Shown here in pieces: positions 1 to 8,454 of a stretch of 27,890 nucleotides of DNA. The notes under the pieces were generated by a model. The model worked only from the letters and a program-made list of their open reading frames with translations. It had not been told where the DNA came from and ran no database searches. The number at the start of each line of letters is the position of its first letter. Positions within the stretch are counted from its first letter, which is position 1. Position numbers and translations under genes: made by a program. Source of the stretch: JAJYBV01 sp021812265 (lineage in GTDB: Bacteria; Chloroflexota; Ktedonobacteria; Ktedonobacterales; JACDGC01); assembly GCA_027459525.1 (NCBI GenBank), contig DAIDIC010000152.1, positions 1-27,890 on the forward strand. The letters are read 5' to 3'.

Positions 1-115
1 TGATAGACTGAGAGTGGAAGCTCCGTAAGGAGTGAAGCGAATCAGCCCTAACAGCCGAAAGGCTTAGCTGCTCTGTTCTGTCAGTCAGAAGAGCGAGCAC
101 AGACCGAAAAGAAAA
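1..115 (+). ncRNA. hairpin-rich RNA-like segment, possible right end/omega-RNA scaffold of a tnpB element
   Basis: Three compact hairpins follow one another: CTCC-GTAA-GGAG (21-32), AGCC-GAAA-GGCT (53-64) and a longer stem 70-80/86-94 with a 2-nt bulge and the loop TCAGT. Two have GNRA tetraloops, as structured RNAs often do. The first hairpin sits in GGAAGCTCC...GGAGTGAAGC, which resembles the scaffold hairpin at the 3' end of many IS200/IS605 tnpB genes. An open frame entering from the left edge ends at 26-28 with residues DRLRVEAP, compatible with a TnpB C-terminus but far too short to prove it. A tnpB gene also starts at the other end of the window. The identification is inference; the hairpins are seen directly. 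Confidence 0.35.
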
Positions 116-142
116 CACCAAGCGTTGGAGCAAGAGAGAGAG

Positions 143-186
143 AAAGCAGATGAGAGAGGCGAGAAAGACGACATTTCATCTGCTTT
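143..186 (-). terminator. inverted repeat downstream of rfbD, candidate terminator
   Basis: Perfect 11-bp arms AAAGCAGATGA (143-153) and TCATCTGCTTT (176-186) enclose 22 nt. Read on the minus strand, the stem lies about 30 nt past the rfbD stop and is followed by a pyrimidine run (TTTCTCTCTCTC) rather than a clean T tract. It is a plausible end of the rhamnose operon, or part of the neighbouring insertion-sequence end. Confidence 0.4.
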
Positions 187-215
187 TGTGTGTCTGGCAA
201 TGAGAGTAAGAGGAC

Positions 216-1136
216 CTATTCCCACGGGAGTTCGCGGAGCGCGCGGGAAACGCCGCGCAAAAGTGGAGCGCCGCGGGAGTATTCGCGGGCATATCGCGCA
301 GTCAGCAACCCCCCTCGCAATGGCCGCGCTGCCTCCTGCCGCAATTCGGCGGTGGATACGTATGTTATCAAGCTATTGTCTAAGTTATAGCGTTCGGTAA
401 TTTGCTGCGCCCATTCATGCCTGCCTAACAAATCTGGTCCGGCAATATGATATATACCGGTTTTTTGCTGCTGAGCAAGCCAAATTGCCGCCGCAGCTGC
501 GTCATCAGCAATGGTTGGTGTGTTATATTGATCGTTCACAATCCGAATTGGCTTTCCTGCTGTTAATTCATGAATTACCCAGTTGATAAAATTTGTTCGT
601 TTTCCAACACCTACCACCAACGCAGTCCGCAATATAGCGTATGGTACAATATCGGCGCAAATTTCCGCAATTGCGCGCTCACCTTCCAGTTTAGTTTGCC
701 CATATACACTCATTGCTCGCGGCTCCGCTTCCTCGGAATAGGGTCCGGGGCATATAGCGTCACCCGGAAAAATATAATCTGTGGAAATATGGTATAACGG
801 CGCCTGCGCGGCTCGCGCTACTTCCGCTAAATAGCGTGGCCCATCGGTATTTGCCCGTATGGCGTTTTGTTGGTTGGTTTCACATGCGTCTACTTGTGTC
901 ATTGCCGCCGGATTAAAAATTAGCGATGGTGGAAATTGCCGCGCATATTGCTGTATTGCGCTGCGATCCCCAATATCCAACGGCAGCCATGTAACAGAAG
1001 CGTCTGCCTGAAAATTGTCTGCCGGCAATGTGTGTGTAAACGCGCATATATGATCATACCGCCCGGTGGCCTGCGCTTGACGGAGCATGCAGCCGCCGAC
1101 AACGCCCGCGGCTCCGGTAATCCATAACCTGTTCAT
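216..1136 (-). CDS. rfbD: dTDP-4-dehydrorhamnose reductase
   Basis: A protein of 306 aa, normal length for RmlD. It catalyses the last step of dTDP-L-rhamnose synthesis, NAD(P)H-dependent reduction of dTDP-4-dehydro-L-rhamnose, in the cytoplasm. The N-terminus carries the Rossmann motif GAAGVVGG (residues 8-15). The STDYIF segment (117-122) and the Y144xxxK148 pair are the catalytic short-chain dehydrogenase residues. The start is well supported: AAAGGAAT lies just upstream of the ATG. It is the last gene of a tight four-gene minus-strand operon (rfbC-A-B-D), 10 nt after rfbB. The C-terminus is less conserved, as is usual in this family. Confidence 0.93.
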   Translation of the reverse strand: MNRLWITGAAGVVGGCMLRQAQATGRYDHICAFTHTLPADNFQADASVTWLPLDIGDRSAIQQYARQFPPSLIFNPAAMTQVDACETNQQNAIRANTDGPRYLAEVARAAQAPLYHISTDYIFPGDAICPGPYSEEAEPRAMSVYGQTKLEGERAIAEICADIVPYAILRTALVVGVGKRTNFINWVIHELTAGKPIRIVNDQYNTPTIADDAAAAAIWLAQQQKTGIYHIAGPDLLGRHEWAQQITERYNLDNSLITYVSTAELRQEAARPLRGGLLTARYAREYSRGAPLLRGVSRALRELPWE

Positions 1137-1146
1137 TAAAATTCCT

Positions 1147-2184
1147 TTAATGTTTTATGCCTAGCTGTAATGCGTTTTCTAAAAACAGGTCTTTTTTAGC
1201 CAACACATGCTCCAACCAAGATGTATTTTTCTGATACCACGAAATTGTTTCGGCAATGCCCTCTTCAAAACGAACCGATGGCGTCCAGCCAAGAACGCGC
1301 TGCAGTTTTGCTGAGTTTACGGCATGACGGCGTACATGGCCCAGCCTATCCGGCACAAAAGTTAGTAAATCTTCTGATTTTCCTAATGTGGTAAGGATGG
1401 TTTGCGCGTTTTCTAAAATACTTCGTTCTTCATTTGCGCCAATATTGAATACTTCGCCTGCAATATGTTCGCTTGGCGCATAAAGAATTTTGATAAGCGC
1501 TGCCGTGTGGTCGCGCACATAAATCCAATCACGGGTATTTTTCCCGTCACCGTAAATGGGAATGGGGCGATGAGCCATGGCGTTGGAAATAAACAGCGGC
1601 AATTGTTTTTCGGGATATTGATAGGGTCCATAATTGTTTGAGCATCGTGTAATCACCACCGGCATCCCATAGGTGGCCCAATAAGAAAAAGCAAGTCGGT
1701 CGGCGCCTGCTTTGCTTGCCGCGTATGGAGATAATGGCTTGATGGCGTCGGTTTCCAATGATGGCCTGCTTAAGCCATCCGGCGATTCGGCGTTGCCATA
1801 TACTTCATCGGTGCTGATTTGCACAAAACGGCTTACACCATATTCGCGCGCAATCTCTAATAGGGTGAGCGTTCCTTCAACATCGGTATGCACAAATGAA
1901 CCGGGGTGAAGAATAGAGCGATCGACATGTGTTTCTGCGGCAAAGTGAACCACCCAATCGCATCCCTTCATTGCCGCGCGAACGGTTTCGACGTCACAAA
2001 TATCGCCTTGAATAAATGAAAAGCGTGGATCAGCCTGTACCGTATCCAAATTTTCTAAATTGCCTGCATAGGTTAATTTATCTAAAACCACAACAGCAAT
2101 ATCCGGCTGCACAGAAAGGATGTGCTGCACGAAATTGCTGCCAATAAACCCTGCGCCTCCGGTAACCAAAAGAGTATGTTGCAT
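1147..2184 (-). CDS. rfbB: dTDP-glucose 4,6-dehydratase
   Basis: A protein of 345 aa, usual RmlB length. It converts dTDP-glucose to dTDP-4-keto-6-deoxyglucose with tightly bound NAD+. Visible motifs are the dinucleotide-binding GGAGFIG (9-15), the catalytic T125-D126-E127 of STDEVYG, and Y154xxxK158 in SPYAASK. The segment RCSNNYGPYQYPEKQLP is typical of extended SDR dehydratases. It is the third gene of the rhamnose operon, 25 nt after rfbA and 10 nt before rfbD. The ribosome site is only a weak AGAAAG, so translation may depend partly on coupling to rfbA. Confidence 0.96.
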   Translation of the reverse strand: MQHTLLVTGGAGFIGSNFVQHILSVQPDIAVVVLDKLTYAGNLENLDTVQADPRFSFIQGDICDVETVRAAMKGCDWVVHFAAETHVDRSILHPGSFVHTDVEGTLTLLEIAREYGVSRFVQISTDEVYGNAESPDGLSRPSLETDAIKPLSPYAASKAGADRLAFSYWATYGMPVVITRCSNNYGPYQYPEKQLPLFISNAMAHRPIPIYGDGKNTRDWIYVRDHTAALIKILYAPSEHIAGEVFNIGANEERSILENAQTILTTLGKSEDLLTFVPDRLGHVRRHAVNSAKLQRVLGWTPSVRFEEGIAETISWYQKNTSWLEHVLAKKDLFLENALQLGIKH

Positions 2185-2209
2185 AAATGTGTTCTTTCTG
2201 CGCTGAGCG

Positions 2210-3322
2210 CTATAATTTAAGAAAATCAGGTATGCCCGTGCGGCTGTGATCGCCCAGCATCAATTTTAGCCCGTGCGGCTTGCCGCTGGCCGGATAAATT
2301 TCCGCATAACGCCCAATAAGGCTTTCTTCAATTCGGTAAGGTATGGAACTTACAGAGCTGTATTCTAATGCAATGGAATATTCAATTTCACAAGATTCAA
2401 AGCGCGCATGATGATAGATAGATGTGTATGGCCCGATATATGCATTGCTTATAGTTGTATGTTCGCCGATGATGGCGGGACCGCGAATCACACTTCGTTC
2501 AATATGGGCGCCGCTTTGAATGGAAACATCACCAATGATAACGGAATCGTTATCTATAAAAATATCGGAACTGATAACCGGCGATAAATCTTTCAGAACT
2601 TGCCGGTTGGCGTCTAGGATATCCTCCATTTTACCGGTGTCTATCCAATAGCCTTTCAGTTGATGCGCTTCAATTGTTTGCCCATTGGTCAGCAGCCATT
2701 GAATAGCGTCGGTAATCTCCAATTCACCGCGAGCGGATGGCTGAATAGCGTTGACAGCAGTAAAAATAGCGCTGCTGAAGAAATAGATGCCCACCAACGC
2801 TAAGTTGCTGGGGGGAACTTTGGGTTTTTCAATAAGTTGGATGACTCGTGGTGATGAATCCTTTGTAGCCGGATCGATAACAGCTACGCCAAACTGAGAT
2901 GGGTTAGGAACATCTTTTAGCAGAATACGGCAGTTTGCCGGGCACGTATCGCGCGCAAAATCTTGCGCCATGGGCAGCAGCGATTCCCCGATCAGGTTAT
3001 CACCTAAAAACATCACAAATTTTTCTGCGCCAATAAATGGCTGAGCAATTTTTACAGCGTGCGCTAAACCCAATGGCGCATCTTGCTGAATAAAGGTAAT
3101 TGTTGTTTCTTGTTCCCAACGGCGCATTTTTACCGCCATTTCAATTTCTGCGTGCGTGTCACCAACAATAATACCTATATCGTGAATTCCGGCGTTTTGC
3201 AGCGCTTCAATTGCGTAAAATAGCACTGGTTTGTTTGCTAAAGGAATCAACTGCTTTGCGCGTGTGTAGGTGAGTGGCCGCAGGCGTGTGCCATGGCCGC
3301 CGCTTAATATGAGACCTTTCAT
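2210..3322 (-). CDS. rfbA: glucose-1-phosphate thymidylyltransferase, long form
   Basis: A protein of 370 aa. It joins dTTP and glucose-1-phosphate to give dTDP-glucose, the first committed step to dTDP-rhamnose. The nucleotidyltransferase domain fills roughly residues 1-240 and begins with the signature GGHGTRLRP (8-16) followed by K23 in TRAKQL. From about residue 250 to 350 the sequence shows the hexapeptide periodicity of a left-handed beta-helix (for example VIIGDVSIQSGAHIERSVI). That makes it the long RmlA class (as in StrD/GraD) rather than the roughly 290-aa enterobacterial form, so allosteric control may differ. GAGGAAG precedes the ATG. It starts 14 nt after the rfbC stop. Confidence 0.93.
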   Translation of the reverse strand: MKGLILSGGHGTRLRPLTYTRAKQLIPLANKPVLFYAIEALQNAGIHDIGIIVGDTHAEIEMAVKMRRWEQETTITFIQQDAPLGLAHAVKIAQPFIGAEKFVMFLGDNLIGESLLPMAQDFARDTCPANCRILLKDVPNPSQFGVAVIDPATKDSSPRVIQLIEKPKVPPSNLALVGIYFFSSAIFTAVNAIQPSARGELEITDAIQWLLTNGQTIEAHQLKGYWIDTGKMEDILDANRQVLKDLSPVISSDIFIDNDSVIIGDVSIQSGAHIERSVIRGPAIIGEHTTISNAYIGPYTSIYHHARFESCEIEYSIALEYSSVSSIPYRIEESLIGRYAEIYPASGKPHGLKLMLGDHSRTGIPDFLKL

Positions 3323-3336
3323 GGTGCTTCCTCAAT

Positions 3337-3810
3337 TCACTTGATGGGCGGTCCGCTCAGCCAGTCATAGCCAATTACCGGGTCATCGTAAGGGATGCGG
3401 CCTTCTTCTTCTGGATTATATGTTTGCGAGGTGACATAAAACAAATGCGCGGGGCCGTCACTGACGACTTTGCAGCCATGGGCAACACCGGGAGGAATTT
3501 TTAGGATAACCGGCGGCAAATCATCTCCCATGTACAATTCTTGGGTAGTGCGAAATGTGGGGGATTGTTCCCGTTTATCATACAGTCCCACACGAAGCCT
3601 GCCAAATGCCGTATACCACCAATCAACTTGGGTTTTATGGATATGCCATGCTTTAATGACACCGGGAAACATTTGTGAATGGCTGAGCTGACCAAATCCT
3701 TCCGTAAAAAAATGATCATTGAATCGAATCAGTTCCTCAAAATAGCCGCGATCATCAGGATGACGGATAAGCGGGTGAATGATCACCCCATCGATAACAC
3801 CTTTGGGCAT
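3337..3810 (-). CDS. rfbC: dTDP-4-dehydrorhamnose 3,5-epimerase family cupin
   Basis: A protein of 157 aa, somewhat short for RmlC (typically about 180). It is first in the operon with rfbA, rfbB and rfbD, so it most likely epimerises dTDP-4-keto-6-deoxyglucose at C3 and C5. Cupin features are RGYFEE (21-26), the histidine cluster AWHIHKTQ (H56/H58) in place of the usual GLHxQ, PPGVAHG (H111) and the Tyr-containing YNPEEEGRIPYDDP (131-144). The divergent WHIHK motif means a related sugar-nucleotide isomerase or epimerase activity cannot be excluded, but context favours RmlC. AAGGAGA lies about 10 nt before the ATG. Confidence 0.85.
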   Translation of the reverse strand: MPKGVIDGVIIHPLIRHPDDRGYFEELIRFNDHFFTEGFGQLSHSQMFPGVIKAWHIHKTQVDWWYTAFGRLRVGLYDKREQSPTFRTTQELYMGDDLPPVILKIPPGVAHGCKVVSDGPAHLFYVTSQTYNPEEEGRIPYDDPVIGYDWLSGPPIK

Positions 3811-3928
3811 ATAATTTTATATCTCCTTTTTCAATATGTCCATTGAACCTGCCTTTGGCCGGCCGGTTCCTTTGATTTTGGAGCCGGCAGAAAAGGCTTC
3901 ATCTCCGCTATTTGCCGGATAGACAGTT

Positions 3929-3934
3929 ATTATA
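3929..3934 (-). promoter_or_regulatory. candidate -10 element for the rfb operon
   Basis: On the minus strand the sequence reads TATAAT, about 120 nt upstream of the rfbC start. No convincing -35 hexamer lies 16-18 nt further upstream, so the call rests on the -10 alone. Confidence 0.3.
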
Positions 3935-3954
3935 TAGCGAATTGTCTGGGTTGG

Positions 3955-3977
3955 ATGGTATGATTGAAACATACCAT
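3955..3977. promoter_or_regulatory. perfect inverted repeat between rfbC and guaA
   Basis: Arms ATGGTATG and CATACCAT (8 bp each) flank a 7-nt centre ATTGAAA, some 40 nt before the guaA start. The site lies in the divergent rfbC/guaA promoter region, so it could be an operator for either gene or a leader hairpin of guaA. There is no direct evidence of function. Confidence 0.4.
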
Positions 3978-4017
3978 ATTATGATAAACGCTCTCAAATA
4001 TAAAGGCGGAAACCTCC

Positions 4018-5565
4018 ATGTCTCTTGTCGCAATCCTCGATTTTGGATCTCAGTATAGCCGTTTAATTGCTCGTCGTGTGCGTGAAGCGCATGTGTACTG
4101 CGAAATTTTTCCGTTAGATGTTACTAAAGCAGAACTGCAGCAACGGCAATGCGCAGGCGTCATTTTTTCTGGCGGACCGAACAGCGTATATGATGTTGGC
4201 GCCCCGCAATGTAATCCTGATTTACTGGATGGCGAAATTCCGGTGCTTGGCATATGCTATGGCATGCAGTTAATGGCTCGCACACTCGGCGGAACAGTCG
4301 AATTATTCCATGGGCTTCGGGAATATGGTCCTGCAACAATCATGCCAAACTTCGATGCGCCGAATATTTTATTTACAGATATTGACACATCGGAGCCGCT
4401 TCAGGTATGGATGAGTCACGGCGATTCGGTCACGGCGCTTCCCGCCGGATTTCGTATATCGGCGCGCTCGGCGCATAATCCGGTTGCGGCTATGGATAAC
4501 GGCGCTAATCTATACGCCTTGCAGTTTCATCCGGAAGTGGCGCATACTCCGCAAGGCGCTAAGATAATTCAGAATTTTCTGTTTAAGGTGTGCCATTGCG
4601 AACCAAATTGGACCACGGAAAATGTGATTGAAGAAGCAATACAAAATATTCGCGCCGCCGCAGGCTCCGAAAAAGTAATCTGCGGACTTTCGGGTGGGGT
4701 AGATTCTGCGGTAACGGCGTTGCTGATTCATAAGGCTATCGGCGATCAGCTGACTTGTGTTTTTGTCGATACAGGGCTTTTAAGGATGGGGGAGGCTGAG
4801 CAGGTAGTGCATGCGTTTCGGGATGAATTTGCCATACCGCTGGCGCACACAGATGCGCAAGAGAGATTTTTGCAGCGTTTAAAAGGTGTGGAAGATCCCG
4901 AACAAAAGCGCTCGATTATTGGAAATGAATTTATTCAGGTGTTTTATGATGAAGCGGCAAAATTAGATGGGGTAAAATTTTTAGCGCAGGGAACATTGTA
5001 CCCTGATGTGATTGAAAGTAAAAGCCATGAAACGGCGGCGTCGCAAACCATAAAAACACACCACAATGTTGGCGGTTTGCCTAAAGATTTGAAGTTTACT
5101 TTAATTGAACCGCTGCGGTATTTGTTTAAGGATGAAGTCCGCGCTATCGGCGCGCAGCTTGGTTTGCCGGATGAATGGGTGTGGCGGCATCCTTTTCCTG
5201 GCCCCGGATTAGCAATACGCATTATTGGCGAAGTAACACGGGAACGACTGGATTTGCTGCGCCGCGCCGACGCTATTTTTATTGAAGAGCTTCGGAATGC
5301 GGGACTCTATCGGGAAGTTGGGCAAGCTTTTGTTGTGCTTACGCCGGTGCGCAGTGTGGGAGTAATGGGAGATGAGCGCACCTACGCCAATATGGCTGCT
5401 TTGCGTTGTGTGACAACCGGTGATTTTATGACCGCTGATTGGTCGCGTTTGCCGTATGATTTACTTGGCCGAACGGCAAACCGCATTGTCAATGAAACAC
5501 ATGGAATAAACCGAGTGGTTTTTGACGTTACATCTAAACCGCCGGCGACGATTGAATGGGAATAA
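4018..5565 (+). CDS. guaA: GMP synthase (glutamine-hydrolysing)
   Basis: A protein of 515 aa, full length for GuaA. It aminates XMP to GMP using ATP and glutamine. The N-terminal class-I glutamine amidotransferase domain has the nucleophile C80 in GICYGMQ and H171/E173 in FHPEV. The ATP pyrophosphatase domain carries the PP-loop SGGVDS (225-230). The C-terminal dimerisation domain ends in the typical PPATIEWE. AAAGGCGG precedes the ATG by about 8 nt. No purine riboswitch core was recognised upstream; only an inverted repeat at 3955-3977 is seen. It is transcribed divergently from the rhamnose operon. Confidence 0.98.
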   Translation: MSLVAILDFGSQYSRLIARRVREAHVYCEIFPLDVTKAELQQRQCAGVIFSGGPNSVYDVGAPQCNPDLLDGEIPVLGICYGMQLMARTLGGTVELFHGLREYGPATIMPNFDAPNILFTDIDTSEPLQVWMSHGDSVTALPAGFRISARSAHNPVAAMDNGANLYALQFHPEVAHTPQGAKIIQNFLFKVCHCEPNWTTENVIEEAIQNIRAAAGSEKVICGLSGGVDSAVTALLIHKAIGDQLTCVFVDTGLLRMGEAEQVVHAFRDEFAIPLAHTDAQERFLQRLKGVEDPEQKRSIIGNEFIQVFYDEAAKLDGVKFLAQGTLYPDVIESKSHETAASQTIKTHHNVGGLPKDLKFTLIEPLRYLFKDEVRAIGAQLGLPDEWVWRHPFPGPGLAIRIIGEVTRERLDLLRRADAIFIEELRNAGLYREVGQAFVVLTPVRSVGVMGDERTYANMAALRCVTTGDFMTADWSRLPYDLLGRTANRIVNETHGINRVVFDVTSKPPATIEWE

Positions 5566-5602
5566 GCGTATGCGCCACTGAAAGATAATTGTATTCTGCG
5601 CA

Positions 5603-6388
5603 ATGATGGATTTGGCGTTTTGCGCAGAAGCTTATCTGTACATTGAACAGAACGGGATGTGTGAAGTGAAACAATCTCATGACGCTTTAGTTTCTCTGCT
5701 GGGATATGTTGCCGCAAATAAAGATATGTTTAGCGACTGTATAGACGCATATAGCCGAGAAGACGCATTTGGTGTAACGCGCACGGTATTACGCAGGATG
5801 GTTTGGGAAGAATCGGCGCAAGCAATTTGGCTGGATCATTTTGTTAGTGATATTATTGGCGCACGGTATACGCATAATGGCGCTGTAGCTGCCAGTGTTT
5901 TTCGTCTTTCAATTACCAGTTTGTCGCAAATGGCGGCAATAGGGCTGCTGTACGACAGTTCATATACCGTTTTTATGGCGGCGCTGCTGCGAACTTCTTC
6001 CACAGATTTAACGCAATTTATTTGGCGGCTGCTGCAGCGTGAGAGCGGGCATTTTCGATTTTTTAGCGAATGGGCGCTGCGGCTTGCAAAGGAAGGCGGA
6101 GATTCGGTGAAAGAACTGCGCGCGGCGTTGCTTGCAAACTGGGCCGGCGCTTTTGCGTGGTATGGCCCGCCGGATGATGTATTGATGGAAGAGCTGCGAA
6201 CCGCAGGGTATATGGACGCAACGCCCGATATATTGCGCCAAACGTTGGCGGCGCACATTGCGCCGGTTATATCTGCCATGCGTTTGCGGCTGCCGCTTAT
6301 ACAGCGGCGCGGCAATGTGTGGGAGAATGATGCGCCGCTGGATTGGCGCTGCTGGATCCCGGAAACACGGTCTTTAGCAGCCGAGTAA
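5603..6388 (+). CDS. ferritin-like / acyl-ACP desaturase-like protein of unknown function
   Basis: A protein of 261 aa, mostly alpha-helical by composition. One EXXH diiron-type motif is clear: E147-S-G-H150, followed by FRFFSEWALRLA. The layout resembles acyl-ACP desaturase-like members of the ferritin-like superfamily, including the later GPPDDVLMEELRTAGY stretch. The expected first ligand helix offers only E69/E70 and H79 without a proper EXXH, so metal binding is uncertain. The start is also uncertain: ATGs at 5603, 5606 and 5657 are in frame, and none has a strong ribosome site. It follows guaA by 37 nt, perhaps co-transcribed, and converges with the YitJ-type gene with a 15-nt gap. Family assignment is by pattern only. 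Confidence 0.6.
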   Translation: MMDLAFCAEAYLYIEQNGMCEVKQSHDALVSLLGYVAANKDMFSDCIDAYSREDAFGVTRTVLRRMVWEESAQAIWLDHFVSDIIGARYTHNGAVAASVFRLSITSLSQMAAIGLLYDSSYTVFMAALLRTSSTDLTQFIWRLLQRESGHFRFFSEWALRLAKEGGDSVKELRAALLANWAGAFAWYGPPDDVLMEELRTAGYMDATPDILRQTLAAHIAPVISAMRLRLPLIQRRGNVWENDAPLDWRCWIPETRSLAAE

Positions 6389-6403
6389 AGCATTGTTGCT
6401 ATT

Positions 6404-8380
6404 TTAATGAAGATTGCTCAGCGCTTCAGCTAAATCTGCCACAACATCGTAGCGGCCATATGATGGCAGTAAATAGCATCCTTGAATTAAATTTTCGCCG
6501 CGCGCCGCGCTAAGCAGTTCAAACGCAATTTGTACACCGGTCTCGCGGCCGTGTTCGCCGGCGTTGCGCATGCGTTCGCGAATTTCTTTTGGAATGGAAA
6601 CGCCGCGCACTTCATTGTGTAAAAATTCCGCGTGTTTAAAGCTGTGCAGTGGGCTAAGCCCCAACAGCACAGGCGTGTGCGGTTTGCCAAAACGCCGATA
6701 AAATTGTCGCAGCGGCTCTAAATCATAAAGAAACTGAGTCATAATAAAGTGTGCGCCTGCGGCAATTTTTTCGTGGTAACGCTGAAACTCCAATTCGCGG
6801 GTGGTCAGGCCGGTTTGGGAATTTTCTGAAAGCAGTTTGTTCCGCGCGGTTTCAATATCAATATCAATTAATTCATCCGGCGCGTTTACATCCAGTGCGG
6901 CGCCAATATAGAACGAGCCTGCTCCGCTCAGCGCCGAGCCGCCGGTGTCTCGTCCGGAATTTAAGCTGCTTAATATGCGAATGAGGCCGATGGAGTCGGT
7001 ATTCCAAACCCCAGTTAAGTTCGGATAATCGCCAATGCGCAACGGGTCACCTGTAAGCGCTAAAATATTGCGCAAACCAAGCGCGTGTGCGCCAAGCAAG
7101 TCGGACTGTATGGCCATGGTGTTGCGGTCGCGGGTAGTAATGTGGATAATTGGCTCCATATCCAAACGCTGGTGTACCAGCGCGGCCAGCGCAACACTGC
7201 TCATACGCACTCGCGCGGTGGGGCTGTCGGCAATATTTACAAATTCTACGCCGCGGCTGCGCAAAATTTCTGCGCCGGCGAGAATTTTTTCGGGATTAAA
7301 GCCTTTGGGGGGATCCAGCTCGACACTGATGACAAATTTTTGTTCATGCAATGCGCGCGCCAAGCGGGTTTGTGTTTGCGCGCTGGTTTGTTCATCTTCT
7401 TCGTGAATATGTGGCTGGGTGTTTAGCAATAAATTTGGAACCGCAGCCACTGAAGCAGTGTGAGTTTGCAACGCGGCGCGCATTGCCGCGATATGCTGTG
7501 GGGTAGATCCGCAGCAGCCGCCTATCAGGCGCACACCACAGTCACGGAATTGCTGCGCGCTGTCGGCAAAATAATCTGGTGTTGAAACGTATACAAACCG
7601 CCCGCCAATGCGCGAAGCCATGCCTGCGTTTGGCTGGGCCGAAATAAATGGTTTGGGGCCGGTATAGTCTTTTTCATCCAGCGCGGCGCACATCGCTGCG
7701 GCGATTTCAATTGCGCCGGAAGGCCCCATGCCGCAATTGGCTCCGACAACATCGGCGCCGGATAACGCCAGAGCTATGGCAATATCTTGCGGGTGTTCAC
7801 CGGCAAGGGTGTGACCGTCTTCCGTGAAGGTCATCTGCGCAATGATGGGTAAGTCGCACACACTGCGCGCGGTTTCAATCGCCAGTAAAAGCTCCTTCAG
7901 GCGCGCAAACGTTTCCAGAATAATTGCGTCGGCTCCGCCTTCCAGCAGCGCCTCGATTTGTTCACGAAAAATGTTTTTTAGGCGTTCCATCGCATCTGAA
8001 GAGGAAAGCTCTGCTGCGGTGACACCGGTTGGCCCAACCGATCCCGCTATAAATACCGGTTTTCCGGAGATTTCGCGCGCTTCGCGGGCGGCGCGCATAC
8101 CGCTTAGATTTATAGCGCGAACCTCGTTGTGCAGCCCATATTGCGCCAATTTCAGCGCATTGGCGCCGAATGTGTTGGTTTCTATAATCTCTGCTCCGGC
8201 CTCGATATATTCTTGGTGAATTTTTTGAATTAAATCGGGCTTGGCGCGGTTGAGATCGTCAAAACAAATGGATGCGCTTCGGGAACCGAGATGAGAGAAC
8301 AAATATGTGCCCATTGCTCCATCACACAAAATTGCGCCTTGCGCTATACGACGCAGCAACGGCTCGCTCTGAGTGGCCAT
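6404..8380 (-). CDS. bifunctional homocysteine S-methyltransferase / methylenetetrahydrofolate reductase (YitJ-type)
   Basis: A protein of 658 aa. The N-terminal part (about 1-305) is a zinc-dependent homocysteine methyltransferase domain. It begins with GAILCDGAMGTYL and has Zn ligands C216 (GANCGMGP) and C289/C290 (GGCCGSTP). From about residue 345 (FVISVELDPPKG) the MTHFR flavoprotein barrel follows, which reduces 5,10-methylene-THF to 5-methyl-THF; TGDPLRIGDYP and FIMTQFLYD are typical of it. The fusion links methyl-group formation to methionine synthesis without the cobalamin domains of MetH. GGAGG before the ATG fixes the start. It is a single gene, convergent with the ferritin-like gene. 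The same fusion is known as YitJ in Bacillus. Confidence 0.93.
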   Translation of the reverse strand: MATQSEPLLRRIAQGAILCDGAMGTYLFSHLGSRSASICFDDLNRAKPDLIQKIHQEYIEAGAEIIETNTFGANALKLAQYGLHNEVRAINLSGMRAAREAREISGKPVFIAGSVGPTGVTAAELSSSDAMERLKNIFREQIEALLEGGADAIILETFARLKELLLAIETARSVCDLPIIAQMTFTEDGHTLAGEHPQDIAIALALSGADVVGANCGMGPSGAIEIAAAMCAALDEKDYTGPKPFISAQPNAGMASRIGGRFVYVSTPDYFADSAQQFRDCGVRLIGGCCGSTPQHIAAMRAALQTHTASVAAVPNLLLNTQPHIHEEDEQTSAQTQTRLARALHEQKFVISVELDPPKGFNPEKILAGAEILRSRGVEFVNIADSPTARVRMSSVALAALVHQRLDMEPIIHITTRDRNTMAIQSDLLGAHALGLRNILALTGDPLRIGDYPNLTGVWNTDSIGLIRILSSLNSGRDTGGSALSGAGSFYIGAALDVNAPDELIDIDIETARNKLLSENSQTGLTTRELEFQRYHEKIAAGAHFIMTQFLYDLEPLRQFYRRFGKPHTPVLLGLSPLHSFKHAEFLHNEVRGVSIPKEIRERMRNAGEHGRETGVQIAFELLSAARGENLIQGCYLLPSYGRYDVVADLAEALSNLH

Positions 8381-8437
8381 ATTCTATCCTCCGCGGTTAC
8401 AAATATAAAAAGTTCAGCCAATAGCGGCAACAATAGT

Positions 8438-8443
8438 ATTATA
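8438..8443 (-). promoter_or_regulatory. candidate -10 element for the YitJ-type gene
   Basis: A perfect TATAAT on the minus strand, 58 nt before the start codon, in the 74-nt gap behind the small hypothetical gene. No good -35 is seen at 16-18 nt; the upstream sequence is a T-run. No SAM-type riboswitch fits in this short gap. Confidence 0.35.
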
Positions 8444-8454
8444 GCCAATATTTG

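Noticed and set aside
125..400. Plus-strand open frame of 91 codons at the left edge
   Set aside because: It overlaps the 3' end of rfbD on the other strand and includes the hairpin region; Arg/Gly-rich shadow.
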